Positions 25,640-33,971 of a DNA stretch of 64,000 nt are shown one piece after another. The stretch comes from Dyella_A ginsengisoli (GTDB lineage: Bacteria; Pseudomonadota; Gammaproteobacteria; Xanthomonadales; Rhodanobacteraceae), in contig NZ_JADIKM010000006.1 of assembly GCF_044904665.1 (NCBI RefSeq), positions 62,001 to 126,000 of the forward strand, read 5' to 3'. Position 1 is the first letter of the stretch. Every line of letters begins with the position of its first letter. The notes below the pieces were generated by a model. The model saw only the letters and a list, made by a program, of their open reading frames with translations, ran no database searches and was not told the origin of the DNA. A program made the position numbers and the translations under genes.

Positions 25640-28573
25640 TCAGGCCTCGATGCCCAGCCAGTGCGCCAGCGGGTGCGGGCGGCCAAGCAGGAAGCCTTGC
25701 CCCAGTTCGCAGGCCATGCCCTGCAGCAGCGCGCGTTGGCGCGGCGTCTCGATGCCCTCGGCGATCACCTGGATCTCCAGCGCGTGCGCCAGCGCGAGGA
25801 TCGCCTCGACCACGGTGGAACTGTTGGTGCTGCCGGCATCCAGCGCCTGCACGAAGGTCTGATCGATCTTGAGCATGCGCAGCGGCAGCGAGTGCAGGTA
25901 GTTGAGCGAGGAATAGCCGGTGCCGAAATCGTCCAGCGCCGCGCCCACGCCGGCCTGACGCAGGCGTTCGAGCGTGCCGCGCACGCGTTCGGGATCGTCC
26001 AGCAGCGAGCCTTCGGTGACCTCCACGATCACCCGCGACGGCGCCAGCGCGGTGCGCCCGATCATCGCCAGCAGGCGCTGGTCGAAATCGGCATGGCGCA
26101 GGTGCAGCGCGGACACGTTGAAGGTGAGGAAGCTGCCGTGCTCCGGCAGCCGGGTCAACGCCACGCAGGCGCGCTCGAACAATTGCCAGTCGATCAGCTC
26201 GATCTGCCCGCAGTCCTCGGCCACCTTGAGGAACGCACCGGGAAGCAGCACGCCGCGCTCCGGATGGTGCCAGCGCAGCAGCGCCTCGTAACCCACCAGC
26301 TCGCCGGTCCGCAGCCGGCAGATCGGCTGCAGGTAGGGCTGGAACTCGTCGCGCTGCAGCGCGTGGCGCAACTCGCCCTCCATGCCCAGTTCGTCCACCA
26401 GGTTCTTCGCCAGCGTGTCGTCGAACAACGCATAGCGCTTGCGACCCAGCTCCTTGGCCCGGTACAGCGCGATGTCGGCATCGCGCAGCAGCTCGTCGGC
26501 CTGGCCGTAGCGATGGTCGCCCAGCGCGATGCCCAGGCTGGCGCTGGGCTGCAGCTCGCGGCCGGCCACCGGCAGCGGCTGGCCCAGCGCGTGCAGCACG
26601 CGATTGGCCACCGCCGTGGCGGTGTCCGGCCCGTCGACGCGATCAAGCAGGATCGCGAACTCGTCGCCGGACAGCCGCGCCACCACGTCCGGCTCGCGCA
26701 CGCAGCTGTGCAGGCGCTGCGCGACCTCCTTCAGCACGGCATCGCCGGCGAGGTGGCCGAGGCTGTCGTTGATCACCTTGAAACGATCCACGTCGATGTA
26801 CAGCAGGGCGCAGCGCGCGCCGCGGATGTCGCGCACCAGCGTCAGGCTGCGCTCGATGCGCTCGCGCAGGTAGTCGCGGTTGGGCAGGCCGGTCAGCGCA
26901 TCGTGCATCACCTGGTGGCGCAGCTGCTGCTGGACGCGCTCGCGTTCGCTGATCTCCTTGCGCAGGGCGCGAGTGCGCTCGTGCACGCGCAGTTCCAGCT
27001 GGGCGTAGGCGTGCTGCAGGGCGTCGGCGACGCGGCGGCGCTGCAGGCTGGTGGCGATCTGCGAGGCGACGAAGCCGAGCAATTCCTGCTCCGCCGTGCC
27101 GTAGGTGATCTGCTCGGTGTAGCTCTGCACCGCGACCAGGCCGATCGCGTGGTCGCCGTCCCACAGCGGCACGCCGAGCCAGCAGATCGACGGCGTGCCG
27201 GTGGAATGGGCGTCGATGTCACCGCACCCGATCATGCGGTCCATGCCGGCGCGATCGACCACCAGCGCACCGTGCCTGAGCACGTACTCGCTCAGGCCAC
27301 GGCTGAGCGGCCGGGCGCGGTACGGCTCGCCCATCACGTCGACCGCATAGGGAAAACTCAGGGTTTGCGAGGTTTCATCGACCAGCGCGATGAAGAAGTT
27401 CTTCGCGTTGATCAGGCTGCCCACGATCGTGTGCACCTGCTGGTAGAAGGTCTGCTGGTCGATGTCGGCAGTGGCCAGCTGGGCGATCTGGAACAGCGCC
27501 GCTTGCAGGCGCTCGGCGCGCTGGCGCTCGGCCACCTCCTGCTGCAGGCCGCGGTTGAGCTCGGCCAGCTCCAGCGTGCGTTCGCGCACGCGGCGTTCCA
27601 GGTCGTCCTTGCCCTGCTTGCGCTCCAGCGCGGTGAGGATGTGGCTGCCGACGAACTGCAGCAACGCGCGATCGTCGGCGCTGTAGCGGATGCCTTCCTC
27701 GTAGGTCTGCACCACCAGCGCGCCACGCGCCACGCCCTCGCGCAGCATCGGCACACCGAGCCAGTGCCGGCACTGCGGGCCCATCGCGCGCAGCGTGCCG
27801 CCGAGCTGGCGGTCGATCTCGTCGGTGGTGCCCATCAGCGACCGGCTGCCGGTGAGCAGATGCCAGGTGAGGCTGCCCTGCAGGCGCGCCACCGGCATTT
27901 CCTCGTCGGACTGGCCCGCCTCGTCCTCGGTGTCGGCGTAGTAGAGAAAGCGCATCGCGCCGCGCTCGGCGTCGTAGCGCACGATGAAGAAGTTCTCCGC
28001 GTACATCAGCGTGCTGACGATGCCGTGGATGCCCAGCAGCATATCGGGCATATCCAGCTCGGAGCCGGACAGGTCGGAGATGCTCAACAGCGCGCGCTGC
28101 AGGCTCTCGGAGCGCTCGAGCTGGTCGTGCGAGCGCTGCAGGTCGGTCAGCTCCAGCGTGCGCTGCAGCTGACGTCCGGCCAGCTGCAGCAGCGGCATCG
28201 GCAGTTGTCGGTCGGGCGGCGTATCGGCGGCGCCCGCGTCCAGCTGCACCAGCAGCACCGCCGCGCCGGGCCGGCACAGCCGGCAGGCCAGCAGCGACAA
28301 CGCCGGATCGAGCTGCGGCCCATCGTTGTCCAGCGCGCGCTGCACCAGCGCCATCTCCGCCGCGCCCAGGCGGGTGGCGGGGCGGCATTCGGGCTGACTC
28401 TGGCCCGGCAGCCACCACAGCACGGTAGCCGCCCGGCACGTCGGACCCACGTGCACCATGTCCACAATCACCGCCGCCACCGCCGCGGGGCTGGACGCTT
28501 CCAGCAGCCGCTCCAGCCAGGCCACGGGGCTGGCGGGAGAACGGCTGGGCAGGTCGCGCGGCATGGGCTTCAT
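25640..28573 (-). CDS. dual-GAF GGDEF-EAL cyclic-di-GMP protein
   Basis: A 977-residue signalling protein. From the N-terminus there are a helical segment, two GAF sensor domains (roughly 190-350 and 380-530), a heptad-rich linker, a GGDEF domain (about 545-705) and a C-terminal EAL domain (about 720-970). The cyclase signature is SGDEF rather than GGDEF (near residue 635), so synthesis may be weak or absent. The EAL domain keeps GYEALLRW, NVSALHL, EVTEG, DDFGTGYSSLNYL and KIDQTFV, so phosphodiesterase activity is likely. The start ATG at 28573 (MKPMPRDLP) is preferred over the longer frame reaching 28681, which would overlap the divergent dinG promoter. Confidence 0.92.
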   Translation of the reverse strand: MKPMPRDLPSRSPASPVAWLERLLEASSPAAVAAVIVDMVHVGPTCRAATVLWWLPGQSQPECRPATRLGAAEMALVQRALDNDGPQLDPALSLLACRLCRPGAAVLLVQLDAGAADTPPDRQLPMPLLQLAGRQLQRTLELTDLQRSHDQLERSESLQRALLSISDLSGSELDMPDMLLGIHGIVSTLMYAENFFIVRYDAERGAMRFLYYADTEDEAGQSDEEMPVARLQGSLTWHLLTGSRSLMGTTDEIDRQLGGTLRAMGPQCRHWLGVPMLREGVARGALVVQTYEEGIRYSADDRALLQFVGSHILTALERKQGKDDLERRVRERTLELAELNRGLQQEVAERQRAERLQAALFQIAQLATADIDQQTFYQQVHTIVGSLINAKNFFIALVDETSQTLSFPYAVDVMGEPYRARPLSRGLSEYVLRHGALVVDRAGMDRMIGCGDIDAHSTGTPSICWLGVPLWDGDHAIGLVAVQSYTEQITYGTAEQELLGFVASQIATSLQRRRVADALQHAYAQLELRVHERTRALRKEISERERVQQQLRHQVMHDALTGLPNRDYLRERIERSLTLVRDIRGARCALLYIDVDRFKVINDSLGHLAGDAVLKEVAQRLHSCVREPDVVARLSGDEFAILLDRVDGPDTATAVANRVLHALGQPLPVAGRELQPSASLGIALGDHRYGQADELLRDADIALYRAKELGRKRYALFDDTLAKNLVDELGMEGELRHALQRDEFQPYLQPICRLRTGELVGYEALLRWHHPERGVLLPGAFLKVAEDCGQIELIDWQLFERACVALTRLPEHGSFLTFNVSALHLRHADFDQRLLAMIGRTALAPSRVIVEVTEGSLLDDPERVRGTLERLRQAGVGAALDDFGTGYSSLNYLHSLPLRMLKIDQTFVQALDAGSTNSSTVVEAILALAHALEIQVIAEGIETPRQRALLQGMACELGQGFLLGRPHPLAHWLGIEA

Positions 28574-28719
28574 GTGGCAGTAATGATCCTTCTTGGCGAG
28601 CCGCTGGGCTGGCGACGCGGCCCGATCCGATAAACTGGATGCTTGCTGCGAGCATCGCGTCCCCCGCGGATCGCGTTCCATTGCTCCTTATCGACCGTTC
28701 CCGCCCGGGCTTTACCCGC

Positions 28720-30825
28720 TTGCTCACCGACGCCATCAAAGACGCCATCCGCGCCGCCTACACCCGCCTCAAGGACGGGCTGCCGGGCTTCCGCGCGCGC
28801 GCCTCGCAGGGGCGCATGATCGCCGAGGTGGCCAGGGCGCTGGCGGAGACCGGCGGCGCGGCGGTGATAGAGGCGCCCACCGGCACCGGCAAGTCGATGG
28901 CCTACCTGATCGCCGGCCACGCGGTGGCACGGGCGCAGAAGAAGAAGCTGCTGATCGCCACCGCCACCGTGGCGCTGCAGGAGCAGCTGGTGCAGCGGGA
29001 CATCCCGCTGTACCTGTCGCTCAACGGCATCGAGGCCAAGGTGGCGCTGGCCAAGGGCCGCGGCCGCTACGTGTGCCCGCGCAACCTGCTGATGGCCGGC
29101 AACAGCCTGGCCGCCGACGCGCAGCTGGGGCTGGGCTTCGACACCGACCTGGCGCTGTGGACGCGCCCGCCCGACGCGCGCGACAAGCACGCGCTGGGCA
29201 AACTGCTCACCGCGCTGGACACCGGCAGCTGGGACGGCGACATGGACGCCGCGCCGGAGCCGGTCGGCGACCTGCTGCGCGGCATGATCACCACCAGTGC
29301 CGGCGGCTGCACCAGCCGCCGCTGCGCGCAGTTCATGGGCTGCCCGTTCTTCGCCGCGCGCCGCGCGGTGGCCGACGCCGAGATCATCGTGGCCAACCAG
29401 GACCTGGTGCTGGCCGACCTCACCATGCCCGGCGGCGAGGAGGACAGCTGGGGCGGCGTGATCCTGCCCAAGCCGGACGAGACGCTGTACATCTTCGATG
29501 AAGGCCACCACGTCGCCGCCAAGGCGATCGACCGCGGCACCGCCGAGGTGTTCATGGGCGCGGCGGTGCGCCAGCTCAGCCGGCTCGGCCGGCAGGTGCA
29601 CGCGGCCTATTCGCTGACCGACAAGGAGTCGCTGGGCAAGCTCGGCCTCGACCAGGGCGACGAGAAGCTGCAGGAGCTGAGCAACGCGCTGGAGGATCTG
29701 GAGCGCGAGATCCGCCTCGGCTGGGTACCGGACCCCGGCGAGAGCGAACCGATGTATCGCGGCTCGATGGGCCAGCTGCCGGAAAGCTGGGTGGAACACG
29801 CCCGGATTCTGGCCGTCTATACGGCCGAAGTGCAGCGTTGGCTCAACGCGGTGCGCCGCGCCGTGCTGGAAATGAGCGAGGGCGGCCCGACCCAGGAGGC
29901 GCTGTCGCGCGAGCTGGGCATGGCACTGGAACGGCTGGAGAAGCAGTCACGCTGCTGGCGCGCCTGGTCGACCAGCGACCACGAGCACGCGCCGCCGCTG
30001 GCGCGCTGGGTCACACTGGCCAACGACCAGCAGTTGGTCTGTCACGCCTCGGCGGTGTCCGCCGCGGGCATGCTGCGCAACGTGCTGTGGGGCAACGCCA
30101 GCGGCGTGGTGATGACCTCGGCCACGCTGAGCGCCGGCGGCAACTTCCGCCATTTCGCCGATGCGGTGGGCCTGCCCGACGAGGCGGTGACGCTGAGCCT
30201 GCCCTCGCCATTCGATCTCGCCACGCAGGCCAGGCTCGAGGTACCGGCGATGCGTACGCTCCCCGACGCGCGCGACGCGCACGCCGAGGAGGTGGGCGAA
30301 TGGCTGGCCGAGCACCTCGACTGGGACGCCGGCAACCTGGTGCTGTTCACCTCGCGCATCAAGCTCGACCGCGTGCTGCAGAAGCTGCCGATCGCGATGG
30401 TGCGCAAGGTGCGCGCGCAGGGCTCGCTGGGCAAGTCGCAGCTGGTCGCCGAGCACTGCGCCGACATCGAGGCCGGCAAGGGCAGCACGCTGTTCGGGCT
30501 GGCCTCGTTCGGCGAAGGCCTCGATCTGCCGGGCAAGTTCTGCGAGACGGTGGTGATCACCCAGCTGCCGTTCGCCGTGCCGACCGACCCGGTCGGCGCC
30601 ACCTACGCCGAATGGCTGGAATCGCGCGGGCGCAATCCGTTCATCGAAGTGACCATTCCGGAAGCCACGCGCTTGCTGATCCAGTACTGCGGCCGACTGA
30701 TCCGCAACGAGACCGACCGCGGCCGCATCGTGCTGCTGGACCGCCGCGTGGTGGTGAAACGCTACGGCGAACGCATGCTGCAGGCACTGCCGCCGTTCGA
30801 GCGCGTGATCGAGCGCGCCGCATGA
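28720..30825 (+). CDS. dinG: ATP-dependent DNA helicase DinG
   Basis: A superfamily 2 iron-sulfur helicase (XPD-like) that unwinds R-loops and G-quadruplexes. Motifs are EAPTGTGKS (about residues 51-59), the [4Fe-4S] cysteines near 119, 197, 202 and 208 (CPRN and GCTSRRCAQFMGC), DEGHH near 260, ATLSAGG, and LASFGEGLDLPG with the C-terminal GRLIRNETDRG. I place the start at the TTG at 28720, giving LTDAIKDAIRAAYTRLKDG like E. coli DinG. A longer frame opens at an ATG at 28639, but a GATAAACT -10-like element lies at 28629-28636, just before it. The start is therefore uncertain; the gene is not. Confidence 0.94.
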   Translation: MLTDAIKDAIRAAYTRLKDGLPGFRARASQGRMIAEVARALAETGGAAVIEAPTGTGKSMAYLIAGHAVARAQKKKLLIATATVALQEQLVQRDIPLYLSLNGIEAKVALAKGRGRYVCPRNLLMAGNSLAADAQLGLGFDTDLALWTRPPDARDKHALGKLLTALDTGSWDGDMDAAPEPVGDLLRGMITTSAGGCTSRRCAQFMGCPFFAARRAVADAEIIVANQDLVLADLTMPGGEEDSWGGVILPKPDETLYIFDEGHHVAAKAIDRGTAEVFMGAAVRQLSRLGRQVHAAYSLTDKESLGKLGLDQGDEKLQELSNALEDLEREIRLGWVPDPGESEPMYRGSMGQLPESWVEHARILAVYTAEVQRWLNAVRRAVLEMSEGGPTQEALSRELGMALERLEKQSRCWRAWSTSDHEHAPPLARWVTLANDQQLVCHASAVSAAGMLRNVLWGNASGVVMTSATLSAGGNFRHFADAVGLPDEAVTLSLPSPFDLATQARLEVPAMRTLPDARDAHAEEVGEWLAEHLDWDAGNLVLFTSRIKLDRVLQKLPIAMVRKVRAQGSLGKSQLVAEHCADIEAGKGSTLFGLASFGEGLDLPGKFCETVVITQLPFAVPTDPVGATYAEWLESRGRNPFIEVTIPEATRLLIQYCGRLIRNETDRGRIVLLDRRVVVKRYGERMLQALPPFERVIERAA

Positions 30826-31385
30826 GCGCCGGCCGCCTCCTGCGCGCCGAGGCGCTGCTGCCGGTGCCGTGGCGCAACGGCCAGGGCATCACCCGCGAGA
30901 TCGCCGTGATGCCGCCAGGCGCGGGCGTGGGCGATTTCCTGTGGCGCGTGAGTCTGGCCGACGTGGTCGGCGCCGCGCCGTTCTCGCGATTTCCCGGCGT
31001 GGACCGAACCATCGTGCTGATCGATGGCGCCGGCTTCCGCATGACGCTGGATGGCACGCAGGTCCACGACCTCACCACGCCGTGCGTGCCGTTCGCCTTC
31101 CCCGGCGAGGCGGAGGTGGCGGTGGCGCTGGCCGGTGGCCCCACGCGCGACTTCAACCTGATGCTGCGGCGCGGCCGCGCCACCGGCGACGTCGAGGTTT
31201 GGCGCGGGCCGGAGACTCACCGCCTGCCCGCGGACCTGAGGCTGCTCCATGTCGTGCAGGGCCGCGCCGAGACGCCGGACGGCATCCTCGCCGCCGGCGA
31301 CAGCTGGCTGCCGGCTGCGGGAGCGCACGCGGAGATCCGCCTCGACGGCGTGGCCCTCGCCGTGCGGGTGCGCGCCGCCGGCTGA
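30822..31385 (+). CDS. HutD/Ves-family protein
   Basis: A 187-residue cupin-like HutD/Ves family protein. The diagnostic N-terminus is PVPWRNGQGITREIAV, followed by FLWRVSLADVVGAAPFSRFPGVDRTIVLIDGAGFRM, and later FPGEAEVAVALAGGPTRDFNLMLRRG. HutD proteins accompany histidine-utilisation operons in pseudomonads; Ves is a cold-related protein in E. coli. No hut genes are nearby. It overlaps dinG by four bases (ATGA), so it is co-translated with it. The function is unknown. Confidence 0.88.
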   Translation: MSAGRLLRAEALLPVPWRNGQGITREIAVMPPGAGVGDFLWRVSLADVVGAAPFSRFPGVDRTIVLIDGAGFRMTLDGTQVHDLTTPCVPFAFPGEAEVAVALAGGPTRDFNLMLRRGRATGDVEVWRGPETHRLPADLRLLHVVQGRAETPDGILAAGDSWLPAAGAHAEIRLDGVALAVRVRAAG

Positions 31386-31428
31386 GCCGCCGCTACACTC
31401 GTCGTATTTCCCGTGCGGAGCGACCACG

Positions 31429-32007
31429 ATGGCGATGCTGATCCTTGGTCTGGCGCTGTTCCTCGGCGTGCACTCGATCCGCCTGTTCGCCGACGGCTGG
31501 CGCACGCGGCAGATCGCGCGCCTCGGCGCCAACGGCTGGAAAGCGCTGTATTCCTTGCTTTCGCTGGCCGGCTTCGTGGTGCTGGTGTGGGGTTTCGGCC
31601 TGGCGCGTCAGCATCCGGTGGTGGTGTGGGTGCCGCCGATGGCACTGCGCCACCTCAATGCGCTGTTCACCCTGCTCGCCTTCGTGCTGCTGGCGGCGGC
31701 CTACGTGCCGGGCAACGCGATCAAGGCGCGGCTCGGCCACCCCATGCTGGCGGCGGTGAAGCTGTGGGCCTTTGGCCACCTGCTGGCCGCCGGCATGCTG
31801 CACGACGTGGTGCTGTTCGGCGCCTTCCTGCTATGGGCGGTGGTGGATTTCATGGTTTCGCGGCGGCGTGACCGCGCGGCCGGCGTCACTTATCCAAAGG
31901 GACCGGCCTCGCGCACGGTGCTGACGGTGGTGATCGGCGTGGCGGCCTGGGCCGCGTTCGCGTTCTGGCTGCATGTGCTGCTCGTTGGGGTGAGTCCGTT
32001 CGGCTGA
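31429..32007 (+). CDS. NnrU-family membrane protein
   Basis: A 192-residue membrane protein of the NnrU family (first seen beside nitrite/nitric oxide reductase genes). Five to six membrane helices are expected; LGVHSIRLFADGWRTRQIARLGANGWKALYSLLSLAGFVVLVWGF and HPMLAAVKLWAFGHLLAAGMLHDVVLFGAFLLWAVVDF are the typical segments, with several conserved His. The ATG at 31429 has GCGGAGCG upstream. A TACACT -10-like hexamer is at 31394-31399. No denitrification genes are visible nearby, so the role here is unknown. Confidence 0.88.
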   Translation: MAMLILGLALFLGVHSIRLFADGWRTRQIARLGANGWKALYSLLSLAGFVVLVWGFGLARQHPVVVWVPPMALRHLNALFTLLAFVLLAAAYVPGNAIKARLGHPMLAAVKLWAFGHLLAAGMLHDVVLFGAFLLWAVVDFMVSRRRDRAAGVTYPKGPASRTVLTVVIGVAAWAAFAFWLHVLLVGVSPFG

Positions 32008-32052
32008 GGGCGTATCCTGCCGGCTCCGTTACCGCTGCCTGCGAGGTGCGCC

Positions 32053-32253
32053 ATGGTCGGCTTTCTGCTCTGGTTGCTGCTGCTGGTGTTCTGCTGGCCG
32101 ATCGCGCTGCTGGCGCTGGTGCTGTACCCCATCGTGTGGCTGCTCGCGCTGCCGTTCCGGCTGGTCGGCATCACGGTGGGCGCGGTGTTCGCCTTCCTCG
32201 GTGCGCTGCTGATGCTGCCGGCGCGCGTGCTGCGGGGCCGTCCGGCGGTCTGA
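32053..32253 (+). CDS. small very hydrophobic membrane protein
   Basis: A 66-residue protein that is nearly all hydrophobic: two likely helices (about residues 3-30 and 33-57) and a basic C-terminus (RVLRGRPAV). GGTGCGCC precedes the ATG. I do not recognise it. It lies 46 bases after the NnrU-like gene and 5 bases before the methyltransferase, so it may be part of the same transcript. Confidence 0.65.
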   Translation: MVGFLLWLLLLVFCWPIALLALVLYPIVWLLALPFRLVGITVGAVFAFLGALLMLPARVLRGRPAV

Positions 32254-32257
32254 TCCG

Positions 32258-32851
32258 ATGGAGCGGCCGAGCTCGCCGGCCTGCGCGCGCAATCGCGCGC
32301 CGATCCTGGCGGTGCTGCAACCGTGGTTTGCCGATCGCCGGCACGTGCTGGAGATCGGCAGCGGTACCGGCGAGCACGCCGTGCATTTCGCCGCGGCGAT
32401 GCCGCAGCTGGTCTGGCAGACCTCCGACCGGGACGAGTATCTGCCCGGCATCCGCGCCTGGCTCGATCACGCCCGACTGCCCAATACGCTCCCAACAGTG
32501 ACGCTGGACGTCAACGGCCGCTGGCCGGAGGGTCCGTTCGACGCGGTGTTCACCGCCAACACGCTGCACATCATGGGCTGGCCCGAGGTGCAGCGACTGT
32601 TTGCCGCACTGCCGGCGGTTTGCACTGTAGACGCCCGGCTGGCGATCTACGGCCCGTTCCACGAACGCGGCCACCCCACCTGTGACAGCAACGCCGCGTT
32701 CGACGCGGCGCTGCAGGCGCGCGACCCACGCATGGGCCTGCGCGACCGCGCGGCCGTGGACGATCTTGCGGCCACGAGCGGATTCAAGTTGCAGCGTGTC
32801 GTGCCGATGCCCAGCAACAACCTGTGCATGCTGTATCGGCGGGAAGCCTGA
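32258..32851 (+). CDS. DUF938 SAM-dependent methyltransferase
   Basis: A 197-residue protein of the DUF938 family, predicted methyltransferases of unknown target. PSSPACARNRAPILAVLQPWF is the typical opening, HVLEIGSGTGEHAVHFAAAMP is SAM motif I, and YGPFHERGHPTCDSNAAFDAALQARDPRMGLRD the conserved second half. CMLYRR ends the fold. It begins 5 bases after the small membrane gene. Confidence 0.9.
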   Translation: MERPSSPACARNRAPILAVLQPWFADRRHVLEIGSGTGEHAVHFAAAMPQLVWQTSDRDEYLPGIRAWLDHARLPNTLPTVTLDVNGRWPEGPFDAVFTANTLHIMGWPEVQRLFAALPAVCTVDARLAIYGPFHERGHPTCDSNAAFDAALQARDPRMGLRDRAAVDDLAATSGFKLQRVVPMPSNNLCMLYRREA

Positions 32852-32929
32852 CCAGGCCGCGACTCTGGCACGGCTTTCGCAAGACATGCCGGGCCTGCCG
32901 GCTGTCCGCCTGTTTCGAGGAAATGCGCC

Positions 32930-33490
32930 ATGAACTGGTCTCTTCCACTGCCCACCACGCTCAGCGCCAGCGTCGCCCTGACGATGTCCACGCCGACCGC
33001 GATCAAGGCGGTGCCCCAACTCGACATCGCGCAGTTCGCCGGGCGCTGGCACGAAATCGCGCGACTGCCGTCGCCGCTGCAGCGACTCACCGATCGCGAC
33101 ATCCGACTGGATATCGAGCCGCTGGAGGCGGATCACTACCGGCTGCGCCGCAGCTGCAACGACCCTGACGGCAGCGAGCGGCGGCAGGAATTCCACGCGC
33201 GCCGGCGCTATCCGGTGCAAGAACCCGGGCAGTTCCAGCGCACCGCGGCGCCCGCCTGGGCGCAGTGGCTGCCCTCGACGTGGAAGGACCTGTGGGTGCT
33301 GGCCGTCGACCGGCAATACCAGTGGCTGATGCTGGGCGAGCCGCGCCTGCGCGAGCTGTGGATGTACGCCCGCGAGCCGCAGATGGAGCGCCAGGTGCTG
33401 GAGGCGCTGAAATCCACCGCGCGCGGCCTGGGCTACGACCTCGCCCCGCTGATCGTCAGCGGCCAGCTGCGCAGCTTTCAGATGATGTGA
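32930..33490 (+). CDS. lipocalin-family protein (Blc-like)
   Basis: A 186-residue lipocalin resembling Blc. The hallmark GRWHEIARLPSPLQR (G-x-W) opens the barrel, and DLWVLAVDRQYQWLMLGEPRLRELWMYAREP matches the bacterial lipocalin C-terminal region. Unlike E. coli Blc, no lipobox Cys is seen; the N-terminus (about 30 residues, serine/threonine-rich) is only weakly signal-like. It may therefore bind a lipid or haem ligand as a soluble protein. It is 78 bases after the DUF938 gene. Confidence 0.85.
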   Translation: MNWSLPLPTTLSASVALTMSTPTAIKAVPQLDIAQFAGRWHEIARLPSPLQRLTDRDIRLDIEPLEADHYRLRRSCNDPDGSERRQEFHARRRYPVQEPGQFQRTAAPAWAQWLPSTWKDLWVLAVDRQYQWLMLGEPRLRELWMYAREPQMERQVLEALKSTARGLGYDLAPLIVSGQLRSFQMM

Positions 33491-33562
33491 CGCGCGGGCG
33501 GACTTGGCAGCGCGGCGGCGGCCGTTCACCATCGCGGGCTCGTCACGCACCGGCCTCCGCCC

Positions 33563-33964
33563 ATGGCTTCCACCCTCCGCACGCCCTGCCCCTGCGGCCG
33601 GCCCGCCGAGTACGCGCAGTGCTGCGGCCCGCTGCACGCCGGCACGGCCGTCGCCACCACCGCCGAACAGCTGATGCGCTCGCGCTACAGCGCCTACGTG
33701 CGGCGCGACGAGGCCTATCTGCTGGCCAGCTGGCACGCCAGCACGCGGCCGGCCGCGCTGGACCTCGCCGCGCAGCAGCCCGCGCCCACCTGGCTGGGGC
33801 TGGAGGTGAAGCATCACGCCCCCGATGGCGACCGTGCAGTGGTCGCGTTCGTCGCGCGCCTGCGCCACGGCGGCGGCAAGGCGCAGCGCATGCACGAGGT
33901 GAGCCGCTTCGTGCGCGAGGACGGACGCTGGTACTACGTGGACGGCGACCTCGGCGGTAGCTGA
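33563..33964 (+). CDS. YchJ-family (UPF0225) protein
   Basis: A 133-residue protein of the YchJ/UPF0225 family. It opens with a Cys-rich SEC-C-like motif CPCGRPAEYAQCCGPLH, likely zinc binding, followed by AEQLMRSRYSAYVRRDEAYLLASWHASTRP, a segment shared across the family. The rest is an NTF2-like fold ending FVREDGRWYYVDGDL. Function is unknown. It converges with ligB, with seven bases between stop codons. Confidence 0.93.
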   Translation: MASTLRTPCPCGRPAEYAQCCGPLHAGTAVATTAEQLMRSRYSAYVRRDEAYLLASWHASTRPAALDLAAQQPAPTWLGLEVKHHAPDGDRAVVAFVARLRHGGGKAQRMHEVSRFVREDGRWYYVDGDLGGS

Positions 33965-33971
33965 GCGCGCC

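Noticed and set aside
32171..33895. A 574-residue minus-strand frame opposite the DUF938, lipocalin and YchJ genes
   Set aside because: It is the antisense of three recognisable families and has no motif of its own.
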